Assembly (NCBI GenBank): GCA_938743325.2
Contig: OW568895.1
Coordinates: 64,501-128,500, forward strand
DNA from: Pycnococcus provasolii
Lineage: Eukaryota > Chlorophyta > Pseudoscourfieldiophyceae > Pseudoscourfieldiales > Pycnococcaceae
DNA length: 64,000 nucleotides
Reading direction: 5' to 3'
Of the stretch, positions 55,135-64,000 are shown piece after piece. The notes beneath the pieces are model-generated. The model searched no databases. It saw only the letters and a list, made by a program, of their open reading frames with translations, and was not told where the DNA came from. Positions within the stretch are counted from its first letter, which is position 1, and each line of letters begins with the position of its first letter. A program made the position numbers and the translations under genes.

Positions 55135-56415
55135 TCAGTCCATGAACGATCGGCGCATCCACGTCACGCCTGTCGTCGTGCTCGCACTCGCACTCGCACT
55201 ACCATTGGACCGGCCCGCGATCGCTGCGTTGGTTCCTAAAGAACCAGGAGACGCATTGGGTGGGGACGACGCATCCTCCGCCGCCCTTCTCTCGCGCTCC
55301 TCGAGGGCGTCCTCAATCTCCCTTAGGCCGTTGTGCACAGCCTCCTCGTCCTTGCGACGCTGCGCCTCGCGCATGCGCGCGACACGCGCGGCGCGCTCGC
55401 GAGCGAGAAGCTCATCCTCCTCTTCGTCGTCCTCGTCGTCGTAAAAGTCGTCGCGGCCGCCTCCGCCCACGGCAACAGGGGCCGCCGTCGGCAAGGCCGG
55501 AGGCATGAATATCGCACGCTTCTGGCCCGTGCTGCACGCGCGAAGCTCGTCGAGAGAATTCACGGGAATCGCAGGAACAGGAACGAGTACGGCGGCCCCG
55601 CCACCATTCCTTGACCTTGCAGTGCCGTCGCCGTGCGCAACACCAATAGCGCGGCTCAACAGTTCACCCACGAGCGTCCTTCTGCGCTCCGCCTCCTCTT
55701 GAGCCGCCTCCTCTGCCGGTTCATCGTCGCCGCGTGCACGATTCGCCGCCGCGGCGGCACGCGCAGCCTCTGGCGTCGGCGCAGACGCTGTCGTCGTCGA
55801 CGACGACTCCTGAAACTCGCACAGCTTTGGCTCCGTGTATCGACACCGCGGACACTTCAGCTCGTGGTTTGGGTGTGCTGCGACGAGCAGCGCGACGCAC
55901 TCGAAGTGGTGCGCGTGCCCGCATCCTAAGATTGTTGCAGCACGCGGGTGCTGCTGTGCACCTTTTCTCTTCGTGGTCGGCATGATGACGTCGTCGAGGC
56001 ACACGCTGCACGTCTCGACTTCGGCAGAGGGGGTTTCTCCAACCAGGGCGTCACGACGATCTGCGACTTTTTGCTGATCAGCCAAGTCGTCCATCGCCTG
56101 AATTGCGCGCCGCATGGGCGACTTGGCGGCATGTTCGTGAATGCGGCAATCGCCCTTGCACCCCTGCACACCTTGCAAGGCCTGTTCTATCAGGATTTCT
56201 TTCTCAGCAAGCTCTTGCTCGAGGAGAGCCAGTTTCAAAGAAAGCTCGCGTTTTTCAGAAAGGACGGTCTTGTAGCGCGCTTCTAAAAAAGGACGAGGGG
56301 CCAAAGAAAGCGCGCATGATGATGACGACGAGGATGACGACGCAGAGAGCGCGGCCGCTGGACCGGAGGGCGCCAAGTCGTTCTCTTCTGCGATGACGTT
56401 CTCAACGGTCGACAT
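55135..56415 (-). CDS. RING-H2 zinc-finger protein, putative E3 ubiquitin ligase
   Basis: 426 residues from the ATG at 56415 (MSTVENVIAEEND). A poly-Ser stretch is followed by a coiled coil (about residues 50-90: KRELSLKLALLEQELAEKEI). The RING-H2 domain lies near residues 138-198: CSVCLDDVIMPTTKR, then CGHAHHFEC and CPRCRYTEP, giving Cys-x2-Cys, Cys-x-His-x2-His-x2-Cys and Cys-x2-Cys zinc ligands. The rest is Ala/Glu/Arg-rich: an EEAAQEEAERRRTL segment, an acidic DDFYDDEDDEEEDELL, and a helical ARVARMREAQRRKDEEA stretch. RING domains recruit E2 enzymes; the substrate is unknown. No transmembrane helix is seen. The gene lies in a minus-strand series (ARID, GOS1, RING, aminotransferase) with separate spacers. 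Confidence 0.75.
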   Translation of the reverse strand: MSTVENVIAEENDLAPSGPAAALSASSSSSSSSCALSLAPRPFLEARYKTVLSEKRELSLKLALLEQELAEKEILIEQALQGVQGCKGDCRIHEHAAKSPMRRAIQAMDDLADQQKVADRRDALVGETPSAEVETCSVCLDDVIMPTTKRKGAQQHPRAATILGCGHAHHFECVALLVAAHPNHELKCPRCRYTEPKLCEFQESSSTTTASAPTPEAARAAAAANRARGDDEPAEEAAQEEAERRRTLVGELLSRAIGVAHGDGTARSRNGGGAAVLVPVPAIPVNSLDELRACSTGQKRAIFMPPALPTAAPVAVGGGGRDDFYDDEDDEEEDELLARERAARVARMREAQRRKDEEAVHNGLREIEDALEERERRAAEDASSPPNASPGSLGTNAAIAGRSNGSASASASTTTGVTWMRRSFMD

Positions 56416-56662
56416 CACGCCTTCAGCCAACGCCGATCCGCAGACCGCAGGCAGCGTGTGTGTTGTGTGTGCGCTGCAAGGTCCCGCGGCGGAACGAAAG
56501 TGAAAAGGGGGAGGGCCTGGAGGGAGAGGGGAAGTCCCGCAACTGGGTTAGGGCTCTATGTAAAGGGCTACCCCTTTACGGGTTAGGAAGGGGTCGTTCG
56601 CTTTTGTGACATGCACAGTTTATTTTATTAAATTCAGTTGTTACACATTCCTCACTCAAACT

Positions 56663-57868
56663 TCAAGAAGCAACACACACTTCTCGCAGCACGCTCGCAC
56701 ACATCCTCGCTTCCTCGACAGTATTGAACACGCCAAAGCTCACGCGGAGCACGCCGCAACGCACGGAGACGAGCACGCCGCGCTTCTTCAACTCCGCGCC
56801 AAGCTCAAGCGCCGACGGAAGATGCGAGCCCGATGGTGTGTGTATGCCGACGATGTGCGCGACACGAGGGCGGGCGACGGACAAGCCGGCATCGATTGCC
56901 GCATCTTCCACCAACTGGGAAAGTGGTGCGACGTACTCTGAGATGCGACGAGGGTCCCATCCGACGACGAGCTCGAGCGACGCATGAAGCGCCGGCATCA
57001 ACGTCGGGTTGGGACGACCACCAGCGTCAGCTTTCCGCATATCTGTCCACGACTCTGTTGGATATCCTCCGGTGCTGGCGTCGAAGAGTGATGCGCCTTT
57101 CGCATCGAAGTCTGGCCAGTCGCGTACTTGTCGTTCGTGGAATTCGAGGCGGCGCATATGCGCCTGATGTCGCCGCGCGACGTACAGAAGGCTTGCACCA
57201 TACGGAGCGTAGAGGTGCTTGTGCACAGAGCACGCGACAAACGTCGCATCGACGGAATCTGGCCCGATTGCGATGGGTGCAGCACCAAGAGTTTGGGTAA
57301 GATCAAGTGCAAGAGGGATGGATTTCGCCTTGCATGCTTCAGCAACTGCACGCACGTCTACCGTGCTACCGTCCGTCCAGTGAGCGTGAGGTATTGCAAC
57401 GCACGCGACGTCGTCATTCGCAAGCTCTTCGAGCACGCCGTCCGTCCAATTTCTACCGTGTCGTCGCTGAACGATGCGAAGCTTTGCGTGGTGCTGCCAC
57501 GGCATGGTGTTCGATGCGAACTGCTGGTCGAGAACGACGACGGTTGGGTTTGCGTGTATGGCCCAGTTGACAGAGTTCGCGGCTAGTGTCATGGCGTAGC
57601 TCGTCGACGGGCATAGTGCGATGTCCTGTTCGGATACCGCTGATGAGTTTGAGAGGAGCTTTGCGTAGATGCGCTTGACGTGCGTTTCGCTCGAGGTTGA
57701 CGTGTCCATCGTCCACGGTTTACGTTTCGCAGCTAGTGCTTGCGACGCGGCTTCGTGGACTTGCGTGGGTATCGGCGAGCACGAACACGCGTTCAAGTAG
57801 GCGACGGGCGTGTCTGAGTCGTCCAGGTCGAACATATGACGCTGACACTCGAGCGCAAGCTGAGTCAT
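56663..57868 (-). CDS. PLP-dependent aminotransferase class V (cysteine desulfurase / isopenicillin epimerase-like)
   Basis: 401 residues from the ATG at 57868. The fold type I pattern is visible: YLNACSCSPIPTQVHEA at the start, CPSTSYAMTLAANSV for cofactor phosphate binding (near residue 87), LDLTQTLGAAPIAI with the Asp that binds the pyridine N (near 190), and ACSVHKHLYAPYGASLLYV with the Schiff-base Lys (about residue 217). C-terminal substrate-domain motif: VLVSVRCGVLRVSFGVFNTVEEARM, typical of the class V 'R.s.h.yNt.eEi' ending. There is no obvious desulfurase-type Cys loop, so SufS/NifS activity is doubtful. The closest style is the bacterial and fungal isopenicillin-N-epimerase-like or kynureninase-like group. 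Substrate unknown. No clear targeting peptide. Confidence 0.8.
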   Translation of the reverse strand: MTQLALECQRHMFDLDDSDTPVAYLNACSCSPIPTQVHEAASQALAAKRKPWTMDTSTSSETHVKRIYAKLLSNSSAVSEQDIALCPSTSYAMTLAANSVNWAIHANPTVVVLDQQFASNTMPWQHHAKLRIVQRRHGRNWTDGVLEELANDDVACVAIPHAHWTDGSTVDVRAVAEACKAKSIPLALDLTQTLGAAPIAIGPDSVDATFVACSVHKHLYAPYGASLLYVARRHQAHMRRLEFHERQVRDWPDFDAKGASLFDASTGGYPTESWTDMRKADAGGRPNPTLMPALHASLELVVGWDPRRISEYVAPLSQLVEDAAIDAGLSVARPRVAHIVGIHTPSGSHLPSALELGAELKKRGVLVSVRCGVLRVSFGVFNTVEEARMCASVLREVCVAS

Positions 57869-59135
57869 TGTGTTATTGAAGAAGAGCTTGTGTTTGTTTG
57901 TTTGTTTGTTTGTGTGTGTTGTGGCACGTTGAGGAGGTTAGCGCATTTATGACTTTGCACGGCATCCCGACCCATCCCATCTCGCCTATCCTTTTTGAGT
58001 GAGTCGTTCGAGTCAGCGTCGAGCTACCACGTCGACGTTTTGATTATCCCTGCGTTTTTTTGCTCTGCACGCCGTGGACGCTTTCGTATATTCGGCTGCG
58101 CCTTTGCCGTGAAACGCCCTGAGACTCGCGGCGTCACGCCCAAAAAATTCAGCCGTCGCTCGAAAGCTACCATCCATTATATGATGGTTGTCCACGTTGT
58201 GACGGTGTGGTGTGTGGTAGCTTTGTCACATACTGGCGCGCGCATTGAAACGCTAAACCCTTTTACTGTAGCACACCAGCCTAACAAGCTTTCATCCAGA
58301 AGTCTTCACACATACACGTACATGTGAAAGACAAGAAAAGGTGAAAAACAAGGAAAGCCGATGACATCCTCCCCGAACATTGGCATCCCAATCAATTAAC
58401 ACAACACAACCCAATGAACCAATGAAACAAATCTCAAAAAGATGAAAACATGCCATGAATGAAGCAAAAGACCACTTGACGTACCTCTTTAAAGGTAAAG
58501 TTCTAAAAGTATTAATAGTATTATTGACAGGAGTCAAATGTAACTTAACGTAACGAGACGAGCTCAGAAAACACACACGAAGTGAAATACGCTTAAATTA
58601 AGCCATCTTTTTCGTTGGCGCATGAAATGCGGCGAATCACAAAAGGCAGGAGAGGAGACCACCACCCTCTTCGAGACACATGCCTATCCTAACCCCGAAC
58701 TAACTTCATCAATCAAGGGGAAGAACAAACCCCGAACTGTTGCCTTCATCTTGATCTCCTCTCAACTTGCCCTTGCTCTGAGTCCTCTGATTGGGCGCTT
58801 TCGTTGGGCGCCATTCCGCATCAGACGCCGTTCACTTCTTTCTGTGCATAGTTTCTGTGTCCTTGTGCATCTCTGGAGCCTGCCGTGGTCTGGCCTGGCC
58901 CTCCTATAATTATTTTGTATTAGGCTATTCATCTGAACTCCTTCGTTTCAGTTTTCACTTGAGCCTCCCTTTTTGTCTTGTCTTCGAAGCTTGTACGCCA
59001 AAAGGCGTTCATTCCAATCAAAGAGGAGTAGGAGTGTTTGTCCCTTGGTTCATTCATTCTTGCTCAAGTGTACTGTACCGCATAAAGTAGTCTCTTAAGT
59101 GTCCGTGTCCGTCTTTCTTGTGTGTGTGTTCTCGT
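57869..59135. other. Divergent intergenic region
   Basis: Between the aminotransferase (minus) and asparaginase (plus). It has a (GTTT)n microsatellite at 57893-57918, an A-rich block (58320-58600), and a T-rich leader toward 59120. Two small frames (57995-58327, 58791-59090) have no family motif. No RNA gene is evident. Confidence 0.5.
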
Positions 59136-60776
59136 ATGTTCGTCTCATCATCAGGAGGAGTTTTTCCAGCTTTTCGTGGTGGTAATGCAAATTCACATCA
59201 AACGCATCACCACCGTGGTGGTTCATTCATGAGTGTTCATTCATCGGCACGGAATCTGCCACAGCGACACGGCAGACAATCCTCGAAGAAGATGGTGGAT
59301 TCCCACGTTCGTCAGGGCGCATTCACTCGAAGCACACCACGACATTCAAACTTAACACGCACTTCCTTTGCCACATCTTTCTTGCCGTCACCATCAATCT
59401 CGTCGTCATTGTCACGATGTGATGTACGCTGCAAAGCCACGACGTCGCAGCCGCCCTCCGCAGAGGAGACTTCAGAATCATCCACCTCAACAACAAGCAG
59501 AGACAGAGAATTAAACGTTGACGACGAATTAAACACTATAAACCCATGGACAAGCGCCAGTGAGTATGCAAATATGCCGAGAAAACCGCGCGTGTGCATA
59601 TTCCATACGGGAGGAACACTCGGCATGGAGCCGGGAGAGAACTCCGAGGACGAACTTATCACAATGGACGAAACGGCGTGCCCGCTGGAAACCATGTGCA
59701 AGGACGACGACGACGACGACGAAAACTGCGAGCCGTGCGAAGTCGTCGAACGACAAACAACCCAGCAGGAAACACACGCACGGAAGTCAAAGTCGCTCGA
59801 AAAGGCAACTCCGTACGATGTCACGCTCGGAAACTACGGTGCACTCGAGCCAGGAAACATGCTCGACAGACTTGTGGACCGCATACCTCAAATGACGACT
59901 TTCGCTGACCTCGACCTGTACGTTCTCTTCAACGAGGATAGCTCGAACGTCGGACCTGACCACTGGGTGACGATTGCAGAGGAACTTGACGCGAGGAGGG
60001 ACGAATACGACGCATTCATCCTCGTGCACGGAACAGACACAATGGCCTTCACCGCCAGCGCGCTCTCGCTCATGCTCGTCGGATTTGGAAAACCCATCGT
60101 CATCACGGGGTCGCAGCTGCCTCTCGGAGCGCCGCGAACGGACGCGCGCATGAATTTGATTGACAGTGTGAGCTGCGCGACGAATCCTGTGCTACTGCGT
60201 GCGCCCGAGGTTTGCGTGTGCTTCGACGGCAAGCTTCTGAGAGGGAATCGCACGCAGAAGGTGCACGCAAGCTCGTACACGGCATTTGATAGCCCTGGTG
60301 TCGCGCCTCTTGCGATGCTCGGCGTGGATATCGTGTGGGGTGAGGCAATGCTCGACCCTGCGTCATTCCACGATGCGCCGTACACGCCTCGCTTCGATTT
60401 GGACACGCGCGTGCTTCGCGTGCCCGTCGTCCCCGGCGTCGACCCGTACATTTCGTACGGCGACTGCGTCGAACGCGGCGTTCGTGGAATCGTGCTTGAG
60501 GTGTTTGGCGTGGGGAACATGCCGAATTGCCCGAGTAGCCAGTGGCTGAGATGGCTCGAAGATCAGGCGGACAAGGGCCTGAAGGTGTACCTGACTTCGC
60601 AATGCGCGAGCGGCGACATGCGTCCTGAACTGTACCAGAGCGGCAGTGTGGCGTTACGGCTCGGCGCGCAGGGCGGTCCGCGCATGATTCCCGAATGCGC
60701 GGTGGTGAAGTTGATGCTTTGTCTTTCTAATCAGGATGTGAGGTTGTCCGACCCAATTGCGGGCGAGCTCGGCTAA
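59136..60776 (+). CDS. Type I L-asparaginase (AnsA-like), probably plastid or mitochondrial
   Basis: 546 residues from the first in-frame ATG at 59136. Residues 1-150 form a Ser/His/Arg-rich, organelle-presequence-like extension with low complexity. The enzyme domain starts near 150: FHTGGTLGM with nucleophile Thr near 157; a second catalytic motif ILVHGTDTMAFTASAL near 295; ITGSQLPLGAPRTDARMN; VCFDGKLLRGNRTQKVHASS; FDSPGVAPLA; and VLEVFGVGNMP. These define the bacterial-type (type I) cytosolic asparaginases, which hydrolyse Asn to Asp and ammonia. Plants normally use the unrelated Ntn-hydrolase type, so this is a bacterial-like form. Between the first Thr loop and the next strand there is an acidic, Cys-containing insert of about 45 residues (CKDDDDDDENCEPCE...). 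It seems intact. Confidence 0.88.
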   Translation: MFVSSSGGVFPAFRGGNANSHQTHHHRGGSFMSVHSSARNLPQRHGRQSSKKMVDSHVRQGAFTRSTPRHSNLTRTSFATSFLPSPSISSSLSRCDVRCKATTSQPPSAEETSESSTSTTSRDRELNVDDELNTINPWTSASEYANMPRKPRVCIFHTGGTLGMEPGENSEDELITMDETACPLETMCKDDDDDDENCEPCEVVERQTTQQETHARKSKSLEKATPYDVTLGNYGALEPGNMLDRLVDRIPQMTTFADLDLYVLFNEDSSNVGPDHWVTIAEELDARRDEYDAFILVHGTDTMAFTASALSLMLVGFGKPIVITGSQLPLGAPRTDARMNLIDSVSCATNPVLLRAPEVCVCFDGKLLRGNRTQKVHASSYTAFDSPGVAPLAMLGVDIVWGEAMLDPASFHDAPYTPRFDLDTRVLRVPVVPGVDPYISYGDCVERGVRGIVLEVFGVGNMPNCPSSQWLRWLEDQADKGLKVYLTSQCASGDMRPELYQSGSVALRLGAQGGPRMIPECAVVKLMLCLSNQDVRLSDPIAGELG

Positions 60777-61029
60777 TTCACACAACAATAAGCTTGGAAT
60801 TGCTCATGTTCTGTAATGGAATGGAGTGAGTGTTTTGCTTTGTTTTTATAATTTGGTCGGTCGAGTATTTACTGTATTTTATGCCGCGACCACTACGCGA
60901 CGCCATTATTGTGATTTTAAAAAAGATATTTTTTGGCAGGTCCCCGAACTCTGGTCCAAGAAAACAATTTTTTTAAACAATCGGTCGGCAGGGTTCAATC
61001 GAATATCACAATTTCACACGCAATCACTC
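60777..61029. other. Short intergenic region
   Basis: 3' end of asparaginase and upstream of the Cache gene. T/A-rich with TTTTAAAAAAG near 60915. No gene is visible. Confidence 0.5.
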
Positions 61030-61691
61030 ATGTTGACGATGATGAAGCTCTCAGGCTCGGTGCTCGTGATGATGGTCGTGGTGATGCTGCAGCAGGCGCT
61101 CGGCGTTGTCGATGCCACCAACCTCCAGATGCAAAAACGCGCGATCGCGGAGCTGCTTGTCGATTCTACACTCAAGGCGATTGAGACTGACGGGCTCGAC
61201 GTTGTGCTCGGCCAGATCAATAATCTGAACAACACGCGATTCAGGGACACGAAGGTAAAAGTCTGCCTGCATCTATTCATCATCCGCGGCGGATAAATAA
61301 CAATACAATCACTGACAGCCTAATACACTAACTACTAAAACAGGACGTCAACGGATACGTGGTCGCATTCGCGAATAATGGTACGTGCCTCGCTCACGGA
61401 CAGAGACCGGGTGACTTCGTCGGACGCACAACGGAAGATGTGATCTTGACGAAGATACCGGAATTGAAGGATAAGCTGGACGGCTGGAAGATCAACACGT
61501 TGATGGTGGAGAAAGCGCAGGCTGGTGGTGGATGGGTCACGTACAATTGGATCACACCTACGGGAGTCGTTTACGAAAAAAACAGCCTTGTCAAACAGCC
61601 AAAAGACTACAAGGACATGTATGTGTTAAGCGGATACGATGTCACGACGCCGGAGGGTGTAGCACCGGCGCCCGATCCTACGGAAGAATGA
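61030..61691 (+). CDS. Secreted single-Cache (sCache_2-like) protein, two exons
   Basis: 190 residues after splicing: exon 1 61030-61254, intron 61255-61343 (GT-AG, 89 nt, with ACTAACTACTAAAACAG at the 3' end), exon 2 61344-61691, joined in phase 0. A signal peptide (MKLSGSVLVMMVVVMLQQALG) is followed by a helix (MQKRAIAELLVDSTLKAIET) and the Cache beta-sheet: GYVVAFANNGTCLAHGQRPG...GR, a helical TTEDVILTKIPELKDKL, AGGGWVTYNWITPTG and KDMYVLSGYDV. This reproduces the single-Cache pattern of bacterial chemoreceptors and sensor kinases (small-ligand binding), here without any transmembrane or signalling domain. It is probably secreted or lumenal. Ligand unknown. Eukaryotic occurrences are uncommon and bacterial ancestry is likely, though splicing shows it is established in the nucleus. 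Confidence 0.7.
61255..61343 (+). other. Predicted 89-nt GT-AG intron in Cache gene
   Basis: Donor AAG|GTAAAA, acceptor AAAACAG|GAC with a branch-like CTAAC upstream. Removal joins FRDTK to DVNGYVVAF in frame and completes the Cache fold; reading through gives a stop in the intron. Confidence 0.8.
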
Positions 61692-62633
61692 CTGAATGAG
61701 GATGATTCTGGATGATTTCTAGTTTTCTACTACGCCAGTACGTACGCTCGCTGGCTGGCGACGGTGTTGCCGTGTTGCTAACTACTACCTAATAAGTGAG
61801 ACGCTCGCTGATGAGGGCAGTTCGCTGTTTGTTCATTTGTTTGTTGTTACCGAAAACAAAAACTCAAACTCGGTTCATCATCATCGTGTTATTCGTGTAT
61901 GTATCACGCACAACAGCACTTGCACCTTCTCACTATTATTCCCACCACCAGCCAGCAACCATTCATTCCACGCACGCACGCACGCTCCGGGTTTATTAAC
62001 CCTAACCCCCAAAGGCGTTCCCGGTCCTCGAGCACCATCCGCAATAGCTAGCAATCGAGCTATAGGACGATTGATGACTGGAATAGTACGATTGGTAATC
62101 GGGGTCATTGTTGATCATCCAAGGAGGAATAAACATGCGACGTTTGGCCGCTTCTTCACGCACGACCTTACCATCTTCAAAGAACATTGCCGTCCCATTC
62201 TTAGCCATCCAGATCACTGGGTAAGCTCAGCAGAGGCCGTCTCGAGGTAAACGCCATCTGTAGTCTTGTGGATAAGGTATGGACGTATGGTGTCAGAGAG
62301 TCACGACTCACGACTCACGAGTCAAAGTCGTCAAGCATAAATAAATAAAACACAGTCAGTCAGAGTCAAGTCAAGTCAGGCATTTGGGTTTTGTGCACGG
62401 TCGAGTCAAGAGTCAGTCATGCACTATTGTTGACACTGAGTCATCCCGATCAGCGCCCCCAACCAGTACCCTACCCTAGGAGGGTATAATAGCATAGGTA
62501 CCCGACTGGCCGAGTGACTCCTCCTCCTAAAGTATCCTCCTAACCCCGAATAATGATTCCTCCTTCGTTTCGGGGTTTGTCTTTTTTTCCCCCTTTTTCT
62601 TCCGCCATTCCGCCCTTCTATCCATAGACTATC
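61692..62633. other. Intergenic region with candidate small gene
   Basis: Contains a candidate 68-residue ORF on the minus strand (62002-62208), a CACGACTCACGACTCACGAG repeat (62295-62330), an AGTCAAGTCA stretch (62350-62425), and the C/T-rich leader of the next gene. No RNA gene is visible. Confidence 0.5.
62002..62208 (-). CDS. Candidate small protein (68 aa) or terminal exon
   Basis: ATG at 62208 (MAKNGTAMFFEDGKVVREE) opens 68 codons ending at 62002 with good protein-like composition: AAKRRMFIPPWMINNDPDYQ then a Ser/Tyr-rich tail and CGWCSRTGNAFGG. An acceptor-like TTACCCAG lies 10 bp upstream of the ATG with a stop in frame just beyond, so it may be the last exon of a spliced gene. The stop codon overlaps a TTAGGGTTAA sequence. 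No family recognised. Confidence 0.35.
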   Translation of the reverse strand: MAKNGTAMFFEDGKVVREEAAKRRMFIPPWMINNDPDYQSYYSSHQSSYSSIASYCGWCSRTGNAFGG

Positions 62634-64000
62634 ATGCACCGCCGCGTCGTTCCCCAAAAGACGCGTGGCGGCGGTGGTGGTGGTGAGGGTGGTGGTGGTA
62701 ATGGTGCTGCTGCTGGTGGTGCTGGTAATGGTGGTGGTAATGGTTTGGATCTGGATGCGGAGTCTGTCCACTCATTGGAGTCTCTGCGTCATAAAAAGAA
62801 AGATAATAATAGTCGTCTGCTTCGCTTCTTCTTTCTTTTCGTTTCATTGCTATTTCTGTGCTTGACGTTTGCACTTCTTCTACCCTCTGGAGATGTCTGG
62901 GAACCTGTGATGATGTCTTTGTCTGGTGGTCTTTTTGGCCTTTTTGGTGCTCATGAGCACGATCTTTCCAAGTGCTCGGTTTTAAACGATGACGGAACGT
63001 GTGCGTCGCCGTGGGCTTCTTCCAAGAATAATCCTGGTGCCGACGCTTCGCAGAAAAATAATAAAAATAATAATAATAATAAGCCGGTCGGCTGCCCGCT
63101 CGGGTACGGCACAGAAGCGGCGCCGGGAACGCCGCTGCCGCCCGGACACCCGCCCGTTCACACGAAGGGTGTCACCGCCAAGGGAAGACAACTCAAGGCT
63201 GATGCGTATGAGAGGATACCGCAAACGTCGCAAAGGTCGCTCTCGCTCGGAGGACCGCGAAGCATATTCGTCAACGGAACCATATGGACGGCGCAGGTGT
63301 CGCCCTCGGGACTGCTCACGGGAACGCACGTGCACAGTGGCCTCGTCGTCGGGCAGAATGGACTCGTCACGCTCGCCGGTTCGGAGACGGCGGCTCGCAG
63401 CCTCGCAACGCCAAACACGCACGTCGTCGACCTGCAGGGGAAGTTCGTCGTTCCCGGATTTGTCGACGCGCACCTGCATCTCCTGCTAGGAGGCTGGTTT
63501 CTTGTGCGGTGGTGCGACCTCTCCACGCCGGAACTGCGCAAACTCGTCGAATCCGATGAGCCCAAGCAGCAGGACTTCGTCAAAGCTTTTCACGCCAAGT
63601 TGGCTAGCTGCGCGGCGAAGTGGAACGACCCAGAGGGCAAAGCGTGGGTCCTCGCATACGGCTGGGACGAAACGGAGTGGCCAGGCGAGGGCGCCGGGCC
63701 GACGCAGGCGGTCGTCGACAGCGCAGTTGGTACGCGGAAGGCGTGGGCGATGCGCAAGTGCGGTCACGCAGGACTCGCATCGAAAGCAGCGCGAGAGGCG
63801 GCATCCCTCCCCGCGTGGAACGGCGAACCGCAATCCAGCCTGCTCGTCGAGGCGGATGCCAGTTCCGTGGTGAAGAACATCCCGCCGCCGAGCTTGGCGG
63901 AAAAGCGCGCCTCGTTGTTTGCGGCGCAGAGGCACTTGCACGCCCGTGGCGTGACTGCGGTGCACGATATGGGCCTGATTGGCTTCCTCGATCATACGGA
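62634..64000 (+). CDS. Membrane-anchored amidohydrolase family 3 (YtcJ/LAF3-like), partial at right edge
   Basis: Open from the ATG at 62634 to the window end: 455 codons with no stop, so 3' truncated. A Gly-rich cytosolic start (about 1-40) is followed by one transmembrane helix (LLRFFFLFVSLLFLCLTFALLL near residues 63-85), an Asn/Lys-rich stretch, and then an amidohydrolase domain from about residue 210. Visible: FVNGTIWTAQ, the second strand set with VVDLQGKFVVPGFVDAHLHL carrying the metal-binding His-x-His (near 279-281), WVLAYGWDETEWPG, and GVTAVHDMG. This is the pattern of the Amidohydro_3 group that includes bacterial YtcJ and Arabidopsis LAF3 (a phytochrome A signalling factor with a membrane anchor). 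Substrate unknown. Only the first part of the barrel is present. Confidence 0.82.
   Translation, partial: MHRRVVPQKTRGGGGGGEGGGGNGAAAGGAGNGGGNGLDLDAESVHSLESLRHKKKDNNSRLLRFFFLFVSLLFLCLTFALLLPSGDVWEPVMMSLSGGLFGLFGAHEHDLSKCSVLNDDGTCASPWASSKNNPGADASQKNNKNNNNNKPVGCPLGYGTEAAPGTPLPPGHPPVHTKGVTAKGRQLKADAYERIPQTSQRSLSLGGPRSIFVNGTIWTAQVSPSGLLTGTHVHSGLVVGQNGLVTLAGSETAARSLATPNTHVVDLQGKFVVPGFVDAHLHLLLGGWFLVRWCDLSTPELRKLVESDEPKQQDFVKAFHAKLASCAAKWNDPEGKAWVLAYGWDETEWPGEGAGPTQAVVDSAVGTRKAWAMRKCGHAGLASKAAREAASLPAWNGEPQSSLLVEADASSVVKNIPPPSLAEKRASLFAAQRHLHARGVTAVHDMGLIGFLDHT

Overview
The window is nuclear DNA of a unicellular green alga (Viridiplantae, probably a small marine 'prasinophyte'-grade chlorophyte; I cannot name the species from sequence alone). 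Several genes point that way: an ELIP-type chlorophyll a/b-binding-like protein, a MUT9-like kinase with the plant-specific C-terminal domain, a plant/fungal P-type H+-ATPase, plastid-targeted membrane proteins, a SHIPPO-repeat flagellar protein, and a secreted protease carrying a long Pro-Ser linker of volvocine pherophorin style. Genes are dense, GC-rich and mostly single-exon. Three spliced loci are visible: a kinase with a stop-free 120-nt intron, a Cache-domain gene with an 89-nt intron, and a leucine-rich fragment with an 80-nt intron. The spacers are more AT-rich and carry many short tracts of TTAGGG/TTCGGG-like repeats.

Layout. 1-10 kb: 5' part of a coiled-coil, golgin-like gene (-), a telomere-like tract, a long ELIP (+), NatC subunit NAA35 (+), a DUF3082-like plastid protein (-) and DNA topoisomerase I (+). 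10-20 kb: ankyrin protein (+), plasma-membrane H+-ATPase (-), MUT9-like kinase (+). 20-32 kb: CMS1-like ribosome-biogenesis protein (-), small plastid membrane protein (-), a NikA-like solute-binding protein with permuted halves (+), a CCCH/RS RNA-binding protein (+), a GT90-like secretory glycosyltransferase (-), a SHIPPO-repeat protein (+) and a second ankyrin protein (-). 32-41 kb: a SAP-motif protein (+), a repeat-rich spacer, and a 2,000-residue membrane-anchored subtilase with a kringle domain inside its catalytic domain (+). 41-54 kb: a leucine-rich fragment (-), an mTERF-like protein (-), two unrecognised proteins (+), and a protein with an interrupted ARID domain (-). 54-64 kb: Golgi SNARE GOS1 (-), a RING-H2 protein (-), a class V aminotransferase (-), type I L-asparaginase (+), a secreted single-Cache protein (+), a candidate 68-residue ORF (-), and a membrane-anchored amidohydrolase running off the right edge (+).

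The genes are a mixture of housekeeping functions, not an operon-like system. The most interesting loci are the permuted NikA-like protein, the kringle-in-subtilase, the split ARID, the ELIP with a five-copy N-terminal repeat, and the recurrent telomere-like tracts, which lie mostly in promoter-bearing spacers. Where no in-frame upstream ATG exists I set starts at the first ATG consistent with homology; these choices are stated per gene.
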